DNA of 64,000 bases from Gautieria morchelliformis (Eukaryota; Basidiomycota; Agaricomycetes; Gomphales; Gomphaceae): contig WHVA01000460.1 in assembly GCA_015179125.1 (NCBI GenBank), positions 28,342 to 92,341 on the forward strand, given 5' to 3'. Positions 62,178 to 64,000 of this stretch are shown here, piece by piece; position 1 is the stretch's first letter, and the number at the start of each line of letters is the position of its first letter. The notes beneath the pieces were generated by a model. That model was not told the DNA's origin and made no database searches. It saw only the letters and a list, made by a program, of their open reading frames with translations. Made by a program: the position numbers and the translations under genes.

Positions 62178-64000
62178 CGGTGGAGAGGCAGCTCTCGGTA
62201 CTCAGGGAGAAGAGCTGGGATGCTCGCAGCGGAAGCCTGCTAAAGGTAGTGGCAGAAGGGATGATCTGTGACCTAATCTATGTGACATTGACTACTACAG
62301 TACCCCGACTCCCTGGCTGTACCTCAACCCAGGGCCGGGTCTCTGGCCTACTCCGCTCCAGGAGCCACCACTCCAGGTTCCCCCCCTCAAAGGAATGCGT
62401 GCCCTCACGCATCACATGCCCCTCTCTCTAGCTCTCCAGCTCTCTAACATCCATCTCGAAATACGATTCGGCGGGGCCGGTGGCGTGCAGTGTGAGTGGA
62501 ACCGATCACTAGTCCATGAGCAGGTCGGATGGGGTGTCGGTGGAAGGTATGCCGGTTGTGGATGGGGGTGCTGGCGCATCCGGCGGCGCAGGCTGTTCCA
62601 AGGTCGGGCGGCACTCGTCCTGAGGCAAGATAGGTCCCGGGGTGCCGCTTGTCGTCTCTGTACCGTCTTGTACTCTTCCCGTTTGACTTCCTCTGCCCAG
62701 TCTAATTTCCCTGGCGCGTAGTGCTCGTCCGGCCCATCTCCAGAAAGTCCCTCCTGTATGGCCTGTGCTGCTGTCACGTGGGTCTGTGGCATGATGTCGT
62801 TCATCGGCATCGTGGTCTCACGCATTGCTGTGCGGGTCTCGGTACCTGTCGTGACTTCGTGCGTGCTCATAGCATGATCGTCAGGGGCTGCCGTGTCGGC
62901 CTTGCATACAGGCTGCGTCGTTGCCTCGGCCATCTCCTCTCTCTGCCTCTTCCCGCTCTCCCTTGTCCCTTTCACTCTTCCCTCATGCTCCCTCGGTCCC
63001 GTATCTTTCGTGCTCTCCCTCGTCGCCGTCGTCTCGTGGGTCCGTGCCACGACGTCGTTCGTCTGTGCCACTGTCTTGCGAGTCGGCATGCTGATCGCAG
63101 CATGGTTCTGCGTGCTCTCATGTGTTCTGTGCGTGGCGTTGCATCTCTGTGACGCGTTCTCGTGTGTCCCCATCGCCGCATCGTTCGTGCGCGTCATGCG
63201 CTTGCGAGTACTCGTGGCGGGGTCATGTGGCATTGCTGTGGGCCCTGTCATGTCGTTGGGCGTCCGTGTGGCTGCGTCCTGAGTCCTCGACGCCTGTGCC
63301 ACCGCTGTCCCCCTCCTCGCCATCTCTCTGTCCCTCGTTCCCATTCCCCTCGTCTCCCTGGTCCCCCTCTCGTTCATCCCACGGGTTCGCAGCGCGTCGT
63401 CTTCCGTCTGCATCTGCATCTGCGTCTCGTGGGTCATTGTGTGGGTCCCAGGGTCGTTCTTCTGGGTCCCCATGTCCGTACATGTGGCTTCTAGGGTCTG
63501 CGTGGCTGCCTCCCACGTATTCTGCGTGGTCGCGGTCTGGTTTGGGGTCTGTGTCTGTGCAGTCAGGTCGCATCTGGCTTTGGGCGTACCTGGGCTCGCT
63601 GTTCTGCGGCACGCACTGCACCGGTGGCAGCCGTCGTGCGCTGGTGTTGGCGGTAAGGGGAAGGTGCGTGGGGCTGGTGGGGCTGACACAGCACACAGCA
63701 CATTGTCGCCGTACCGTCATCGTCGTCGTGCAGCCGCGAGCCATCTCCCTTTCCAGCTCTCGGTCTGCCCCGCTGTCCGCCCTCTCTTGGCCGCCTCTGT
63801 CCGTGAACTCATGCTCTGCCTCTTGCTCTCTGCTGTGCTCGAACTCGCACGTTCTCTGGTTCGCTAGCTCATTTGCGTTGGGTAAACTCTCTTGGCGGTC
63901 TACCTCTGATTGGAGCTGTCTCCTCTCGCGCTCTCTATCTCTGCATGACTGGTTCTTCTTCCTCGTTCGCTGGCTCCGTGTCGCGCTCATGGCCTGGTCC
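62178..64000. other. GC-rich, stop-poor low-complexity region of unknown nature
   Basis: Two overlapping long minus frames (62412-63701 and 63223-63990) and several plus frames are all open, so openness reflects composition rather than coding. The 429-codon minus frame is rich in Thr, Arg, Met and His, with recurring THE/TRE motifs (THETQMQ, TRETRGM, THENASQ, THEVTTG). The other begins MSATRSQRTRKKNQSC and is rich in charged residues. A PPT-like run TTTGAGGGGGGG lies on the minus strand at about 62381-62392. Possibly another retroelement reading leftwards, or gag-like filler. No domain recognised. Confidence 0.4.

Noticed and set aside
62721..63867. Plus-strand ORFs in the right-edge GC-rich block
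   Set aside because: Cys/Leu/Val-rich shadow frames in stop-poor DNA, with no start context, no introns and no domain.

Overview
The window reads as nuclear DNA of a basidiomycete fungus, most likely an Agaricomycete. It has densely packed housekeeping genes with many small introns (mostly 45-80 nt, GT..AG), short intergenic gaps, and a retroelement set (Ty1/copia, chromodomain Ty3/gypsy, Helitron) typical of mushroom-forming fungi. All exon models below were made by eye, by joining GT..AG introns that keep frame and protein-family continuity. No transcript evidence was available.

Positions 1-27.5 kb are gene-rich. In order: alanyl-tRNA editing protein (-, partial), U1A/U2B''-type snRNP protein (-), ceramide synthase Lag1 (+), ESCRT-III Snf7 (+), Nem1 phosphatase (-), DJ-1/PfpI protein (-), Mob1 (+), Mrd1 five-RRM rRNA-processing protein (-), prefoldin subunit 3 (+), eRF3/Sup35 release factor (-), Sla1 endocytic adaptor (+), Sec7 Arf-GEF (-, 20 exons) and prefoldin subunit 1 (+). 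Three divergent pairs (Mrd1/Pfd3, eRF3/Sla1, Sec7/Pfd1) have start codons only 82-87 bp apart, and Sla1 and Sec7 end 80 bp apart tail to tail. The genes do not form one pathway; they are core cell-biology genes.

From about 28.2 kb to the right edge the window is a nested transposable-element cluster with no recognisable host gene. It begins with a 5'-truncated Helitron whose 3' end is intact (hairpin, CTAG, host T). Next comes a decayed chromovirus (gypsy-1, -), cut by a solo copia LTR. Gypsy-2 (+) follows, and its 5' LTR carries a complete, apparently very young copia element: 498-bp LTRs that look identical, TSD TGGGG, and an uninterrupted 1414-aa polyprotein. Then come two copies of a second gypsy family in head-to-head orientation (gypsy-3 -, gypsy-4 +) and a third partial copy (gypsy-5 +) that shares an LTR with gypsy-4. 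Solo LTRs with 5-bp target duplications sit inside gypsy-2, gypsy-4 and the shared LTR. The last 1.8 kb is stop-poor, low-complexity DNA of unknown nature.

The gypsy copies are dead. Most of the recognisable nonsense codons look like CGA-to-TGA changes, the pattern expected from deamination of methylated CpG. Other unusual features are a G-quadruplex-prone 9-bp minisatellite inside one solo LTR, strong local enrichment of the pentamer CGGAA/TTCCG in one gypsy family, and a copia primer-binding site that fits the anticodon arm of initiator tRNA-Met. I did not find a convincing wholly new biological system; the best leads are in the retroelement cluster.
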